The notes beneath the pieces were generated by a model. It was given only the letters and a program-made list of their open reading frames with translations, had not been told where the DNA came from and did not search any database. This document shows, in pieces, positions 52,213 to 62,805 of a DNA stretch of 64,000 nucleotides. Position 1 is the first letter of the stretch, and every line of letters starts with the position of its first letter. The position numbers were made by a program, and so were the translations under genes. Origin of the DNA: Rhineura floridana (taxonomy: Eukaryota > Chordata > Lepidosauria > Squamata > Rhineuridae); contig NC_084484.1 of assembly GCF_030035675.1 (NCBI RefSeq), positions 182,069,434 through 182,133,433 of the forward strand. Reading direction: 5' to 3'.

Positions 52213-52760
52213 GACATGAAAATATAAGAGCCTGGCTGCTGGAGCAGGCCAATGGAGTGTGTATCCAGCATCCTGTTCTCACAGTGGCCAACCAGATGCC
52301 TCTTATTTATTTATTTATTGTATTTATATACCGCCCCATAGCCGAAGCTCTCTGGGCGGTTTACAGTACTAAAAACATTAAAAATGAATATTCAAATTTA
52401 AAACACATCTTCCAAAAACAATTTAAAACAATTTAAAAACTTGGGAAGTCGGCAAGCAGAACCTGAGTGCAGCAGCACTTTCCCTACTTGCAATTCCCAA
52501 CAGCTAATATTCAGAGGCTTGCTTATTTATTTATTTATTATTTGATTTATATCCTGCCCTTCCTCCCAGCAGGAGCCCAGGGTGGCAAACAAGCGCTAAA
52601 GACACTGGAAGGTAGTGCAGAGTCATCACAGCTAGTAGCCATTGCCGTCCTTACTCTCCTCCCTGAATTTGTCTGATCCTCTTTTAAGCCATCCAAGTTG
52701 GCGGCCATCATTATCTCTTGTGAGAGCAAATTCCATATTTCAAGAGCGAGACCTTTGGTG
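52213..52760 (-). mobile_element. CR1 LINE 3' region split by two L2-type 3' ends
   Basis: CR1 pieces lie at 52213-52302, 52441-52524 and 52609-52760 (CCTGAATTTGTCTGATCCTC, AGCCATCCAAGTTGGCGGCC). They are separated by L2-type tips at 52303-52440 (ATATACCGCCCCATAGCCGA) and 52525-52608 (TTATATCCTGCCCTTCCTCC). The CR1 order is kept, so both L2 pieces inserted later. This sits in intron 3, ending about 180 bp before exon 4. Confidence 0.82.
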
Positions 52761-52936
52761 ATGTGCAGCCTTGCTAGTGGTGCCCACAACCTGCAATCTT
52801 GGCAGCCGCTGTGTACACAAATCCCGTTGAAGTTGCTGGAGTTGAAGCCCCCGTAATGGCATGCCGCTTGGGCCCTCCTTCTCCACTTGTCTGCTACCCC
52901 CGTTGGCCACTGATCTATTTATACTTCTTTCCAAAG

Positions 52937-53169
52937 GGTTGTACAACTATTTTGACGACGAGGCAGAGAAGCTGCAGATTGTGGAGATGCCGCTGGCCCA
53001 CAAGCTCTCCAGCATGATTTTCATCATGCCAAACCACGTGGAGCCGCTCGAGCGCCTGGAGAAGCTGGTGACCAGGGAGCAGCTGAAGGTCTGGCAGGGG
53101 AAGTTGAAGCGGAGAGCTGTGGCCATATCCTTGCCCAAGGTCAGCTTGGAAGTCAGCCACGATCTTCAT
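52937..53169 (+). CDS. SERPINH1: SERPINH1 exon 4
   Basis: 233 nt after the acceptor TTTCCAAAG: (G)[20 protein letters not shown], then [20 protein letters not shown] and [21 protein letters not shown]. The donor is CAT|GTGAGT. The last residue, His, is Gln (CAG) in human and chicken, so the last exonic base is T rather than the usual G. The six intronic bases are optimal and should compensate. Confidence 0.95.
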
Positions 53170-54124
53170 GTGAGTATCCCCAGACGTTTAACTTTGAAGG
53201 GTCCTGACACAACGGGTATAACTTTGCAAATCCGTTCTCTAGTTCAGCGTTTCCGGACCGGTGGGTCGCGAAGCCTGAGCAAGCGCATGATGGCCTTTCT
53301 AAGCAAACCCAAAGTATCCTGCAATCGGATGGTTGGCGTGCCGACATTCCCATAAGTAAATTGGGGGAAACTCTGCAAGGACAATAAAATAAAATATTTC
53401 AACACATTCCACATTAAAAGGGGTGTTAAGTAGATGGCTCAAGTAATGGTTAAAAAAATGGGCAAACTTGGAGTTAAAATGTGTGGCCCTAGAATAGTGT
53501 GTGACCAGCAGTGTAGTGGCAAATTCAGAAGTGCAGAGTCCCTTTGTGAAAGTCATAGCCATACCCCTTCCCATCCTTTTTGTTTGTTTGTTTCCTTGCT
53601 GGGTTGAGAATGAGATCCTTGTTAACACCATCTCCCACAACAACAGACGTCCCTAGGAGCCAATCAGCAAGAAAGGGGAGAGCGTTAGTTACTGAGAAGA
53701 GTCTTAGCTGATTCACCCCCTTTCAACTCTGATTAGCTCCAATCATCAGGAAAGGACAAGGAAGAATGTTAGAATACTCCGTTCAGTGGGTAACATACTC
53801 CTCTTTCATGCTGATTGACTCATAGGATGCTGGAGACATTGGGACCCTGCTCCCAAAAAAGTGAAGGGTCTGTCCCTCTGAGACCCTGGACGACTACATG
53901 CCTGTGTGTGACCAGCTCAAAGTAGCCCAGAGCTGCCTAGTCAGTGAGAGTCAAACCTAGATTTCCCAATTCGAACCCGATTCTTCAGCCATTAAGTGCT
54001 ACAAGGGCCCTAACTCTGCTTTGCTTGCACACGTTCCCAGGGTCATTTCCTAGCAGATAGGACCAGATGGCAGGTGTTGGAAAAGAGCCTCTGCAAGAGA
54101 TGCTGGAGTACTGCGGCTTGTCGG

Positions 54125-54263
54125 AGGGGACCAGAGGTTGGAAAGCCTACTGTTTGTTGGACTCCAGCTCCCATCACCCCTGGGAATTGGGCCATGCCGG
54201 CTGGGGCTGATGAGGGTTGGAGGCTGGCAACATCTGGAGGGCCGCAGATGTTCCCCACCCCTG
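54125..54263. mobile_element. Foldback MITE in SERPINH1 intron 4
   Basis: Left arm GGACCAGAGGTTGGAAAGCC, centre GGCCATGCCGGCTGGGGCTG, right arm CATCTGGAGGGCCGCAGATG with TTCCCCACCCCTG. Confidence 0.65.
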
Positions 54264-54324
54264 AAGTAGAATAGACAGGGCACATTTCTGTTATGAGCCA
54301 AGACACACCTTTTCACTCAGTGCT

Positions 54325-54482
54325 TTTATTTATTTATTACATTTATACCCCGCCTTTCTTCTCATGCTAGAAACCCAAGGCGGCTTCCATATGGTTCCCA
54401 GGCAGTCTCCCATCCAAGCACTGACCAGACCTGACCCTGCTTAGCTTCAGCAGGAAGTTGGCCTCATGTGCCTTCAGTCCAT
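54325..54482 (-). mobile_element. 5S-rRNA-derived SINE
   Basis: Read on the minus strand it contains GAAGCTAAGCAGGGTCAGG, TCTGGTCAGTGCTTGGATGG and GAGACTGCCTGGGAACC, the 3' two-thirds of 5S rRNA including its internal promoter (A box and C box). It then runs into an L2-like end with TATAAATGTAATAAATAAAT. Confidence 0.85.
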
Positions 54483-55109
54483 AGCCTGGGACCTTTGGGG
54501 ATGGTTGGTTGCGAGCTTCCGTCTCTGTATCTGCTGTTGAATTGTTTTACTTTGGGTTGGTGTGTTTAGACTTCTAGATTTTAAATATTTTATATTTACG
54601 GTACCCCGCCTGGAACTTTTTGTGAAGAGCAGGCAACAAAGATTTATAATAAATACATATTCGGTTAGAGGGACACACAGTTTACCCTGTTATGAGGTAG
54701 TTTCCTTGAGTTCATAATGTGAGCTGAGCAGCTTACGTTCTTATTCACTTCCGTATAACATGCCTTCTAAGAGCCTTCTCTGGCTTTTGCTGAGTAACTC
54801 ATGTTTGTTTCCTTGTTTTATCCTGCTGTTGGTTTTATTATTTGGAAATGATACTAATACTTTTGACTTCAAAAATTGCGTTTTATGATGGGAGCTTATT
54901 GCTATAGGGCGGTCTAAAAATGTAATAAAATAAATAAATAAAATAAATTTATGTAAGGCACTTGGAGTTTGTTTTGTAAAGAAAGGAGGTAAACATTCCA
55001 TGATGTCACAGAAGTTTAGCCAATGGTGTAGCAGGTGACGGGTGACAACAGTTGTATATAACATACATCTAAACTAAGAAATGTAACACTAAATGATCCT
55101 TGTTTCCAG

Positions 55110-55412
55110 AAATACTTGGCTGATCTCGGTTTAACGGAAGCCGTTGACAAAAACAAGGCTGACCTGTCCAAGATTTCAGGCAAGAAGGATCTCTACCTCT
55201 CCAACGTCTTCCACGCTGCAGCCCTCGAGTGGGACACGGAGGGGAACCCCTTCGATGGGGACATCTACGGCCAGGAAGAGATGAAGAACCCGAAGCTCTT
55301 CTACGCGGACCATCCCTTCATCTTCCTCATCAAAGACAATAAGACCAACTCCATCCTTTTCATTGGCAGACTGGTCAGGCCCAAAGGGGACAAAATGCGA
55401 GACGAATTGTAG
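55110..55412 (+). CDS. SERPINH1: SERPINH1 exon 5, C-terminus with RDEL
   Basis: After the acceptor [49 protein letters not shown], then the serpin signature region [14 protein letters not shown] and [14 protein letters not shown] with a TAG stop. Tyr386 and Asp388 (421-residue numbering) correspond to human Tyr383 and Asp385, the collagen-binding residues, and are conserved. The end RDEL is the KDEL-receptor retrieval signal that returns HSP47 from the Golgi. Confidence 0.97.
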   Translation, partial: KYLADLGLTEAVDKNKADLSKISGKKDLYLSNVFHAAALEWDTEGNPFDGDIYGQEEMKNPKLFYADHPFIFLIKDNKTNSILFIGRLVRPKGDKMRDEL

Positions 55413-55666
55413 CGTGTGAGTGTGCGAGTTGTGTCTGTGTGTGTTTGGGGTATTTTTTTTTAATGGGGAATATCATATTTTAAGTATCTCTTACAAACTG
55501 GTATACCTGTGCCATTAACTCGCTGAAAACTTTGGAGGTCTTAAACGGGGGCGTGTGGGTCAGGGAGGAAAAAGGTCAATGGGGCATCTCTAGGAGCAGT
55601 ACCTGTTTCTGCTGCTGCTGTTTCCAGGGTCCTTAACACCTTTTGCTCACAGTTTTCCTTAACGAG

Positions 55667-55821
55667 CAGAGGAAGCTGCCATGAGCCAGTATTGTCTACA
55701 CTGACTGGCAGCAGCTCTCCAGAGTTTCAGGCACGAGTCTCTCCCAACCCTCTCTGGGGATTGAAGCTGAGGCCTTCTGCATGCAAAGCAGACGCTCTGC
55801 CACTGAGCTGGGGCCCTTCCT
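55667..55821 (-). mobile_element. tRNA-Ala-derived SINE in the SERPINH1 3' UTR region
   Basis: GAGGAAGCTGCCATGAGCCA at the left, inverted head CTGCCACTGAGCTGGGGCCC at the right. Confidence 0.85.
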
Positions 55822-56799
55822 TGTTTGTGAGGCTTGTCACAGCACTGAATGAAGAGCTGCCCAGTTGTGTTGCAGACTATTTAAAGAAGCGAGCACATAA
55901 ACTCACCCCCTAACAGCGTGGCGTTCGCTGCCATCCTTTTAGTTTTTCTGTATCTTGCTTCTTTTAAATGTGAAATAGGGGTACAGTCAACCACACGCAG
56001 CGAGGCTGTTTTATCAGCAATATATGAAATTCCAAGTTTGTGCCTTTTGTAAGAACAAGTAATCGTGACCAAAAAATTACAAGGATTTCTCATTCAGTGG
56101 TGGGTGCTCTCCCCCGTGAGAAATGCATGTTGCATTCTTTGCTGGGAGGACAGATACAATTTTTATTTAAAAATATATATAAAGTCACTATTTGAGATGG
56201 CATATTAATGCCTCAACCATATACCACTTTTACAGTTCAACACAAAGACTGCCAAGAGCCTCCTGCAGTAGAGAATCAAATTATTTGGTGTGTGTCACAC
56301 AAAACCACTCGGGCTCCACTTGTGGTTCCCATCAACCAAGTCCCTAAAATCAGCCTGTCTTAGGGGAGTGAAATTGATGGGGTGGATAGTCCTGTGGGTG
56401 CATCTCTAACGTCCTTCAGGACCTAATTGATCTTCGGGAACAGAAGGTGCTATTCTTTAGAAGCTACAGTCACCATTGGTTGAACTCTACATGGGCTCAT
56501 GTTAAAAAAGAAAAAGGTGGTCTGGGCATGCACAAGATGTGTGATCTTCTCAAGCAGAAGCCTCACCATAGGAGGGATAATGAACAGGGCCTTGGTCAGG
56601 TCAGAAGTACTAACCCACCCACCCAGAGCAAATGCATATGCCAATCTTAATTCAAACCACCAACTTTTATCCCAGTTAGCAGTGATTCAACATCCCTGGG
56701 AAGGAGGCTGGAGCTGAGCATGCATGCATGCAAGGACTAGCCCTTTGTTGTGGAAGTACAACTTACTAGGCATGCTAGCTTAAAATGCATCCTCCCTGG

Positions 56800-56957
56800 T
56801 TAGGGAAATGCCTTAGATTATTGGTCCATCTAGCGGCATACATGTCTGGCAGCGGCTCTCGAGTCATTCCCCAACGCTACCTGGAACTGCTAGGGCTTGA
56901 ACCTGGCCCTTCTGCATGCAAAGCAGATGCTCTGCCGCTGAGCTAAGGTCCTTCCCA
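56800..56957 (-). mobile_element. tRNA-Ala-derived SINE in the SERPINH1 3' UTR region
   Basis: TTATTGGTCCATCTAGCGGC near the left, inverted head CTGCCGCTGAGCTAAGGTCC at the right. Confidence 0.85.
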
Positions 56958-57112
56958 TAAATGTTGACACCTTACAGGACTGCAAGGCCATGTGTCCCTC
57001 CCCCGTGAATGTTGTGAATTGCAGAAAACACAGTGGACATAACAGCAGTGAACAATGGCAGCCAAGTTTGGTGGCTGTCAAAATTCCCTGGTATCTCTTT
57101 TGAGTTTTTGAA

Positions 57113-57325
57113 AAATGGAAATGGACTGCCTTCAAGTTGATCCCGACTTACTTGAATAGGGTTTTCATGGTAAGCAGTATTCAGAGGGGCTTTTACCATT
57201 GCCTTCCTCTGAGGCTGAGAGGCAGTGACTAGCCCAAGGTCACCCAGGGAGCTTCATGGCTGTGTGGGGATTCGAACCCTGGTCTCCTGGGTCATAGTCC
57301 AACACTCTAACCACTATGCCACTTG
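57113..57325 (-). mobile_element. Sauria SINE in the SERPINH1 3' UTR region
   Basis: Bov-B tail TGCCTTCAAGTTGATCCCGA at the left, inverted tRNA-like head CTCTAACCACTATGCCACTT at the right. A small deletion lies next to the tail. Confidence 0.87.
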
Positions 57326-58093
57326 ATGTTCAAATAATTTATCTGGATTTATCAGCTTTCACCCAAGAGCACACCAGCATCGCTCCCAAAATGTCGGGCA
57401 TTTATTGTGAAATACTGACACATGGCACAGGGACATAAATGTGCAGAAACTCATAGCCATTCAGTGGGACCTTCCACTTAGAAATAGTTTCCAGTTTCTC
57501 CTTCAGCAAAGTTCCCTAGCAGAGCAATGTTTAGGGAAAGTATTTCTTGAAGCTTCAGCAAAAGCTTACAACCTTGAAACTGTGGCATGACCAGGTCTCC
57601 TTTGTACTGGTGGTACTTCTAAATTAGCAGCTGTGTACAGACCTCCTGAGGTGTACCCTCAAAACTCGCTCCAATGCCTATTCATTACTCCCCCCCCCAA
57701 AAAAATGGACATTGCGATTGTTACTAACCTTTCCTTCCATTTTTTTCCCTTTGTGCCAAGACTTCCCACTGTTGATATTCCCCGTGTTTGAATTATACAA
57801 ATGATGTTCAGAACCAAGAGTTGTCACAGGCAGGAAAAAGCACTTAGGATGTGAAAAAAATGAATGCCAGGAAGGATGTTCTTTCAGGCGCCTGGCCTTG
57901 TGCAAAAAAAAATAAAAATAGGGACACTACAGTGAACAACTTGCACACTGAACTCTGGTGCTATGACAGTTTGGGGACGGTGAGAGAATGGCACAGAGTA
58001 CTTGTGGGATGATTGACTTGCGTGCTGTGAATGCAAGAGTCAGCTGCCTTTATTTTCTATTGTCACACAAAACTTAGGTTGTACGGTTTTTGC

Positions 58094-58099
58094 AATAAA
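58094..58099 (+). terminator. SERPINH1: Poly(A) signal AATAAA, probable SERPINH1 end
   Basis: AATAAA followed by a T/G-rich stretch (TATTTTTGGTG). It is a good match to cleavage-site context; no other clear signal lies nearby on the + strand. Confidence 0.5.
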
Positions 58100-58264
58100 A
58101 TATTTTTGGTGAATCAAGATTGTCAGCGAGCACTTGTCTCCTGGATTTAACAGAAGATCGATGTGGATTGGACCAGGCAAGAGACTCCTCCTGCTCTGTG
58201 CAGAAAAGTCAAAAAGATGCAAGGCTGCTTGGGTCCTTTGGGATTTCCAGCACCGTGGCCATTA

Positions 58265-58327
58265 TTTTATTTATTTATTGCATTTATATACCGCCCCATA
58301 GCTGAAGCTCTGGGTGGTTTACAACAA
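58265..58327 (-). mobile_element. LINE 3' tip (ATATACCGCCCCATAGC type)
   Basis: (TTTA)n followed by ATATACCGCCCCATAGCTGA, as at 52303. Confidence 0.65.
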
Positions 58328-58387
58328 CATGCATTTCACACAAATCTATGACTAGCAGAGATAATACTGAGTACAGGGGTGTGGCCA

Positions 58388-58563
58388 TAGATAGGAAGGT
58401 GCCTTACACCAAGTAAGACCTTTGGTCCATGCAGTTCAGTATTGCCTGCACTGTCTGGCGGCAGCAGCAGCACTCCAGGATTTCAAACTGGACACTCCCA
58501 ACCCTACCTGGAGATGTAGGATTGAACTGGAGCTGCATGCAAAGTAGGTGCTCTACCGCCCTC
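58388..58563 (-). mobile_element. tRNA-Ala-derived SINE
   Basis: GGAAGGTGCCTTACACCAAG at the left, GGTCCATGCAGTTCAGTATT, inverted head region GCATGCAAAGTAGGTGCTCT. Confidence 0.82.
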
Positions 58564-58564
58564 C

Positions 58565-58655
58565 AGTTCCCATCATCCTTCACCATGTCCCATGTTGGCT
58601 GGGGCTGATGGGAGTTGGAAGCCCAACATCATTGGGAGGGCTGCAGGTCCCTCAC
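58565..58655. mobile_element. Foldback MITE, truncated
   Basis: Contains CATGTTGGCTGGGGCTGATG and the right arm GGGAGGGCTGCAGGTCCCTC; the left arm is short. Confidence 0.55.
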
Positions 58656-58689
58656 CCCAGATTTTGAGCAGATCCTCATCATGCATCAA

Positions 58690-58828
58690 TATTGCATCCA
58701 ATGCACATAGCTTTCCCCAAAGAATCCTGGGAAGTGCTTTTCCTCCACCACAGAGGTATAAATGCCCAACAGCCTTAAACTAGTTTCCAGGATTCTTTGG
58801 GAGAAGCTATGTGCTTTAAATGTATGGT
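58690..58828. mobile_element. Foldback element (ATGTGCTTTAAATG family)
   Basis: Inverted halves AAAGAATCCTGGGAAGTGC and CCAGGATTCTTTGGGAGAAG. Same family as 2197 and 5833. Confidence 0.6.
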
Positions 58829-58914
58829 GTAGATCTGCTCATTTGAAGGACATGACCTAAGGATTGCTGTCCTGCTTCCCATCACACACCCACAATCACT
58901 CTTGATAGGGAGTA

Positions 58915-59033
58915 CTATTGCCTTTGGATTCTGCTTACTGGCTTCCCAGAAGAGGTATCTTATTGGCTACTGAGAACAGAATGCTGGACTAGATGAGCCA
59001 CTGGCCTGATCCAGCAGGGCTCATCTGTTCTTG
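58915..59033 (+). mobile_element. CR1 LINE 3' end
   Basis: CAGAATGCTGGACTAGATGA and CCTGATCCAGCAGGGCTCAT, then CTGTTCTTG. Confidence 0.72.
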
Positions 59034-59809
59034 GTTCAGCTTGACTTTTTAAAAACTCGAGCCTTCTTACAAAGGAGCAGTGTATAGTTCCTCTTGCTTT
59101 ACTCTCGCTCGCAAAATGAGCCCCTTTCTCATCCTCTGGTTACCAAAAATATTGGAGGCCAGGTCTTGGCAGTGGCTTACTTTACAACAGCAGGAGGGAA
59201 CCTTCACATTCTCTGCTAGGCAACCTTCTGGGGGCCACCTGCTAGTGGTGGGTGGGTCTAGCAGCAAATGTCAGTGGGGGACCAGGCCTGCTTCTTGCAC
59301 TGCAAAAAAAAATCTGGTTTCTACATACAGCCACACAACCTGCACACATCTCACAGTGTCTATCTGGGCCTGCCAGAGGTATCGCAGATCAAGGACACAA
59401 TTTAGCCAGGGAGAAGGCACTCACCGAGGACCACCGAAAGGAGCCATGGATGGGTATAGCCTGGCAGACCTAATTTGGCTCCTCAACCTGAGGCTTCTCC
59501 CATTTCACCGGCAAGGAGTAAGGAATCTGTAAATGGAGGGCAATGAGAGGAGGGCGTGGGCTGCTGTGACACACAAGGGAATTTTTGAGAGAAAAGCAGC
59601 AGAAGACGAGGCAGCAAAGCCAGCGCAGTGGGGGCTGCAGGGATGGGTCTAGCGAAGGGGCGGGCAGGCAGCCATGGAAGCAGCATTTTCAAGCTGAATG
59701 CTGGTCTTCCCCAACTCCCACCTCCACAGCAGAACGTTTTTGGGGAAAACCCCAATATATTTGCTAGGTGGCAGGTTTGTCCCTTAACCCCATGTTTTCC
59801 CAGGCTATG

Positions 59810-59965
59810 GTCTGAAGGCACATGAGGCCAGCACCCTGCTGAAGCTAAGCAGGGTCAGGTCTGGTCAGTGCCTGGATGGGAGACCGCCTGGGAAACATAT
59901 GGAAGCTGCCTTGAGTTTCTATCATGGAAAGAAAGGCAGAGTATAAATGTAATCAATAAATAGTA
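59810..59965 (+). mobile_element. 5S-rRNA-derived SINE
   Basis: Contains CTGAAGCTAAGCAGGGTCAG, GTCTGGTCAGTGCCTGGATG and GGAGACCGCCTGGGAAAC from 5S rRNA, then TGAGTTTCTATCATGGAAAG and a TATAAATGTAATCAATAAA tail. It is the second copy of the family at 54325. Confidence 0.87.
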
Positions 59966-61570
59966 AAACAAGTGGGACAGGAAGGGCCCACTGTAGCTCA
60001 GGGGCAGCATACCTTTTGCTCTTCAAAGAGTCCCTATTGAATCAGTGGTACCTCCAGTTAAGAGATCTTGAGCACCAGCTGATGCAGAAGTCTCCTGCTG
60101 AAAGCGGTCAGGGCCAGATGGCCCCTGACTCGCCCTAGGCAGCTTCAGCACCCGTCCACATCCCAATTCTGCCCTGCCCACAAGCAAAGACTTTTGGTGG
60201 AGACATGCAGGTTTACACAGGTAAACGTATTCTGGCCCGATCATTGGTGGTTGTGCAGACACCCAAACCTTGGAAAGTCTCAAATGTGGCAATCTCTCTC
60301 CTCCATCACCTCACTAGTTTTCAGTCGCAAAAAGTGATAGAATTTTTTTTACAAGATGCATTCTGCACCTTGCATCAAGTTCTCATGGCACTATCCCCAA
60401 GTTCTAGTATTAGGATGGAGAAAAACTTCTCAGTATCCACTTTCTCTGTGCCATGCACCAAACGGCTTGTTTATGCATGCACTTTTGTTGTGATGAGATC
60501 TTGGTCACAATGTAACACACAAGCAATCCAATACACCCAATGGAGCTTACTTCTGAGTAGACATATATTGGATTGCAGCCTAAGCCAGGAAGTCCCTGGT
60601 TGAGATTTTACCTCTCCAGGTAGCCTTAAGCGAGTCAAGGGATTCTCAGCCAGTCTCAGGATCTGTCTATGAGAACAATACCGGCCTGCAGGGATTGTGC
60701 CAATGGCACACTCACCAAGAGCTCATTGTTGTGTAGCCAAAATGACACCAGCAACCCATAAGAGGGGACATTAGCAGCAGGTTTTTGGAAGAACCCAAAA
60801 GTTTGCAGAAGTGCAAAAATATATTTAGAAAAAATGTTAAGGGGGAATCACAAAACACTTCAGCAAGGACTGAGTATGCTCAGTTTCTACAGAATGCTGA
60901 CTTAAAAATGGGGTGGGGGTGAAACGAGACTCTCCTGGAATAGGGCTTGGATAGCACCTTGAACAAGAGCATTCCACACTAAAACATCTTGTGGCAGGAC
61001 TCATTTGTGAGAACTGGAACCAACTAAAAATGGAAGCAGGTGTTTCACAGAAGTATGCAGACTAATGCAGGTTCCCCTCACGTGATCTGTCAGTTTTTTC
61101 AGTGATCCCTGCCTTGCAAAAAGGTTGAGAAACTGTTTGGATTCTTAAGAGTGATCCTAGCCCATCAGGATCCACGCAATGGGCTTCACTTGAATTGGTG
61201 ATGCCAGTACGTAGCTAAATTTGATTGGCTACATAAATGCTGAAACGCTGCCGGGACATGATTCCCGATTGGCTAGAACCTCTAGCTACAGCACAGGAAA
61301 AAATGGTAGCTACTAAAGCAGCAGAACAAGAGTGGCTGCAACCAACTGTAAGCAGGACAAGGAAAGAAGATGCAGCTTTTGTGGCAAAAAAATCAGCTTG
61401 AGGGTGATTCAGGCTGGCACTAATGAGAATGCCAGTGAAGCCTTTTGAACACTTGATGATTGTAGCAGAACTGGGGTATCAAAGAGGGACTGAACTGCCA
61501 AGTTTCAGAAAGTAGCTGAACAGGACTCAGTCCCCAAGTAGACAAGAAGATGAGCAGGTAACAATCAGTC
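59966..61570. other. Intergenic sequence between SERPINH1 and RPS3
   Basis: No exon was recognised. A small minus-strand CR1 piece lies at about 60380-60465 (CAGTATCCACTTTCTCTGTG). An old repeat lies at 60515-60570 (GAGCTTACTTCTGAGTAGAC). Confidence 0.45.
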
Positions 61571-61650
61571 TCCGCATTGTTGGCTTTTCTTATTTTATTA
61601 AGAGACATTTTTACAAGACATCAAGCTCTTTATTCCAGATGTTCAAAAGC
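61571..61650 (-). other. RPS3: RPS3 last exon (3' untranslated)
   Basis: On the minus strand an acceptor TTATTGCAG is followed at 61650 by GCTTTTGAACATCTGG and two poly(A) signals, AATAAA at 61634-61629 and at 61599-61594. Human RPS3 has the same layout, with a short untranslated last exon carrying AATAAA. The 3' edge is approximate. Confidence 0.85.
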
Positions 61651-62075
61651 CTGCAATAAGAACAGAAAGGATGGGTGAGTGAGCAGCTAATACTGGCTCT
61701 ATAAACACAACCCAAAGCACTTGTGGCAACTCCCCCCCCCCCGTAAAGCAGAGGAACGAGGACCTGCAGCTCTCCAGATGTTGATGGCCTCCTACTCCCA
61801 TAGTCCCAACCAACATGGCCCATGGTCAGGGGTAATGGCAGCTGTAGCCCAGCAACATCTGGATGTTGTAAACTAAGTATACTCCATGAAATACCAGCAG
61901 GAGTTATAGAATCATAGAACAGTAGAGTTGGAAGGGGCCTATAAGGCCATCAAGTCCAACCCCCTGCTCAATGCAGGAATCCAAATCAAAGCATAATGCC
62001 AGCAGCAGCAAATAGCCATTATACTGCAGTTCATCCCCAACATTTTCTGCCAACAAATCAAGTGAAGCCGCTCAC
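61651..62075 (-). other. RPS3: RPS3 last intron
   Basis: Bounded by a GTGAGC donor just after the stop codon and TTGCAG acceptor. It contains a foldback MITE (61752-61860) and a minus-strand bird-like CR1 tip (61907-61995, GTAGAGTTGGAAGGGGCCTA). No U15-like snoRNA was seen. Confidence 0.85.
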
Positions 62076-62272
62076 CCCTCATGCCGTGGGAACGGGCTGT
62101 GGCATGGGCGGCTGCTCCGGCTTTGTGCCTTTCTGCTCTGAGATGGGGGTGGTGGGCAGGATCTCTTCCTTGGGCTCCACGATGCTGACGTGGTCTGGCA
62201 AGGGCTTCTTGGGGCCAATCTTCCCACTCGGGTCCCAGGGCAGCATGATCTTCACTTTAATGCCCAGCACAC
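62076..62272 (-). CDS. RPS3: RPS3 penultimate exon, C-terminal 63 residues and stop
   Basis: RPS3 is a protein of the small ribosomal subunit at the mRNA entry channel, with extra roles in DNA repair and NF-kB signalling. The minus strand, after acceptor TTTCCTCAG, completes a Gly codon and reads [40 protein letters not shown] and the tail ending MPQPVPTA with TGA at 62081-62079. The Ser of DHVSIVEP (human Ser209, an IKK-beta site) and the TTP threonine (human Thr221) are conserved, and the tail length matches human exactly. Differences such as [11 protein letters not shown] are in the flexible tail. Confidence 0.97.
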
Positions 62273-62405
62273 CTGAGGAAACAAGACACTGTCAAGAGCC
62301 AAGAGGAGGCTGAGCGGAGCGACTCTGCTGCAGCAAATAGCACCAGCTGTGCTTTTTTCCTGGCCTCTGCTGTCCTTATAGTGAGAGACTATCAGCATGC
62401 AAGTC

Positions 62406-62805
62406 CTTTTTCTTTCAACAAGCCTTTTCAGTTGAGACCTATCCCAGTCTGCATCTGTGTTAGAATTGCTTGTTAATATGTGTTTTTTTTTAATTATGTT
62501 TTTAACCCTTTTTAAAAGATGTTTTTAAAGTTTAAAAAAAATGTTTTTAACATGGTTTTGTTTTAATGTATTTGAAGGTCTGTTTTTATGTGGTTGTAAA
62601 TTGTATTGTTTCTATTGATGTATTTTATATTTGTGTTTTCTGTAAGCCGCCTTGAGGGCCTTTTGGCCAAAAGGCGGAATAGAAATAACCAACAATAACA
62701 ATAGCAATAATGTTTTAAATTGTCTTTAGCGCTTTTGTTTGCCGCCCTGGGCTCCTGCTGGGAGGAAGGGTGGGATATAAATCAAATAATAAATAGATAA
62801 ATAAA
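62406..62805 (+). mobile_element. Two L2-type LINE 3' tails
   Basis: First tail 62406-62700 (CTTTCAACAAGCCTTTTCAG ... TTCTGTAAGCCGCCTTGAGG), then a second at 62707-62805 (TTGCCGCCCTGGGCTCCTGC ... GATATAAATCAAATAATAAA). Antisense to RPS3. Confidence 0.75.

Larger units (their letters stand above)
50823..52936. other. SERPINH1 intron 3
   Basis: 2.1 kb. Apart from the MITE, L2 and CR1 pieces listed separately, 50823-51224 shows nothing recognised. A (TTGA)n run lies at 51225-51247. Confidence 0.7.
53170..55109. other. SERPINH1 intron 4
   Basis: 1.9 kb. Besides the MITE and 5S-derived SINE listed, 53225-53950 contains old hAT-like words (GACCGGTGGGTCGCGA at 53258) without resolvable ends. Nothing else was recognised. 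Confidence 0.7.
38090..58115 (+). other. SERPINH1: SERPINH1 gene span (HSP47, collagen chaperone)
   Basis: Five exons: untranslated exon 1 (about 38090-38223), then coding exons 48885-49537, 50724-50822, 52937-53169 and 55110-55412 plus the 3' untranslated region. Intron 1 is 10.7 kb and repeat-rich. All introns start GT and end AG. The transcription start and poly(A) site are inferred from the TATA box and an AATAAA; the coding joints are firm because the four pieces add to 1266 nt with no frame conflict. Confidence 0.9.
55413..58115 (+). other. SERPINH1: SERPINH1 3' untranslated region (probable)
   Basis: The first convincing cleavage signal after the stop is AATAAA at 58094-58099, giving a 2.7-kb 3' UTR of which about 0.5 kb is SINE sequence (55667, 56800, 57113). 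An AT-rich ATATATATAAAG near 56175 could support an earlier end. Much of 55822-56799 and 57326-58090 shows no repeat, consistent with transcribed single-copy sequence. Confidence 0.5.
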
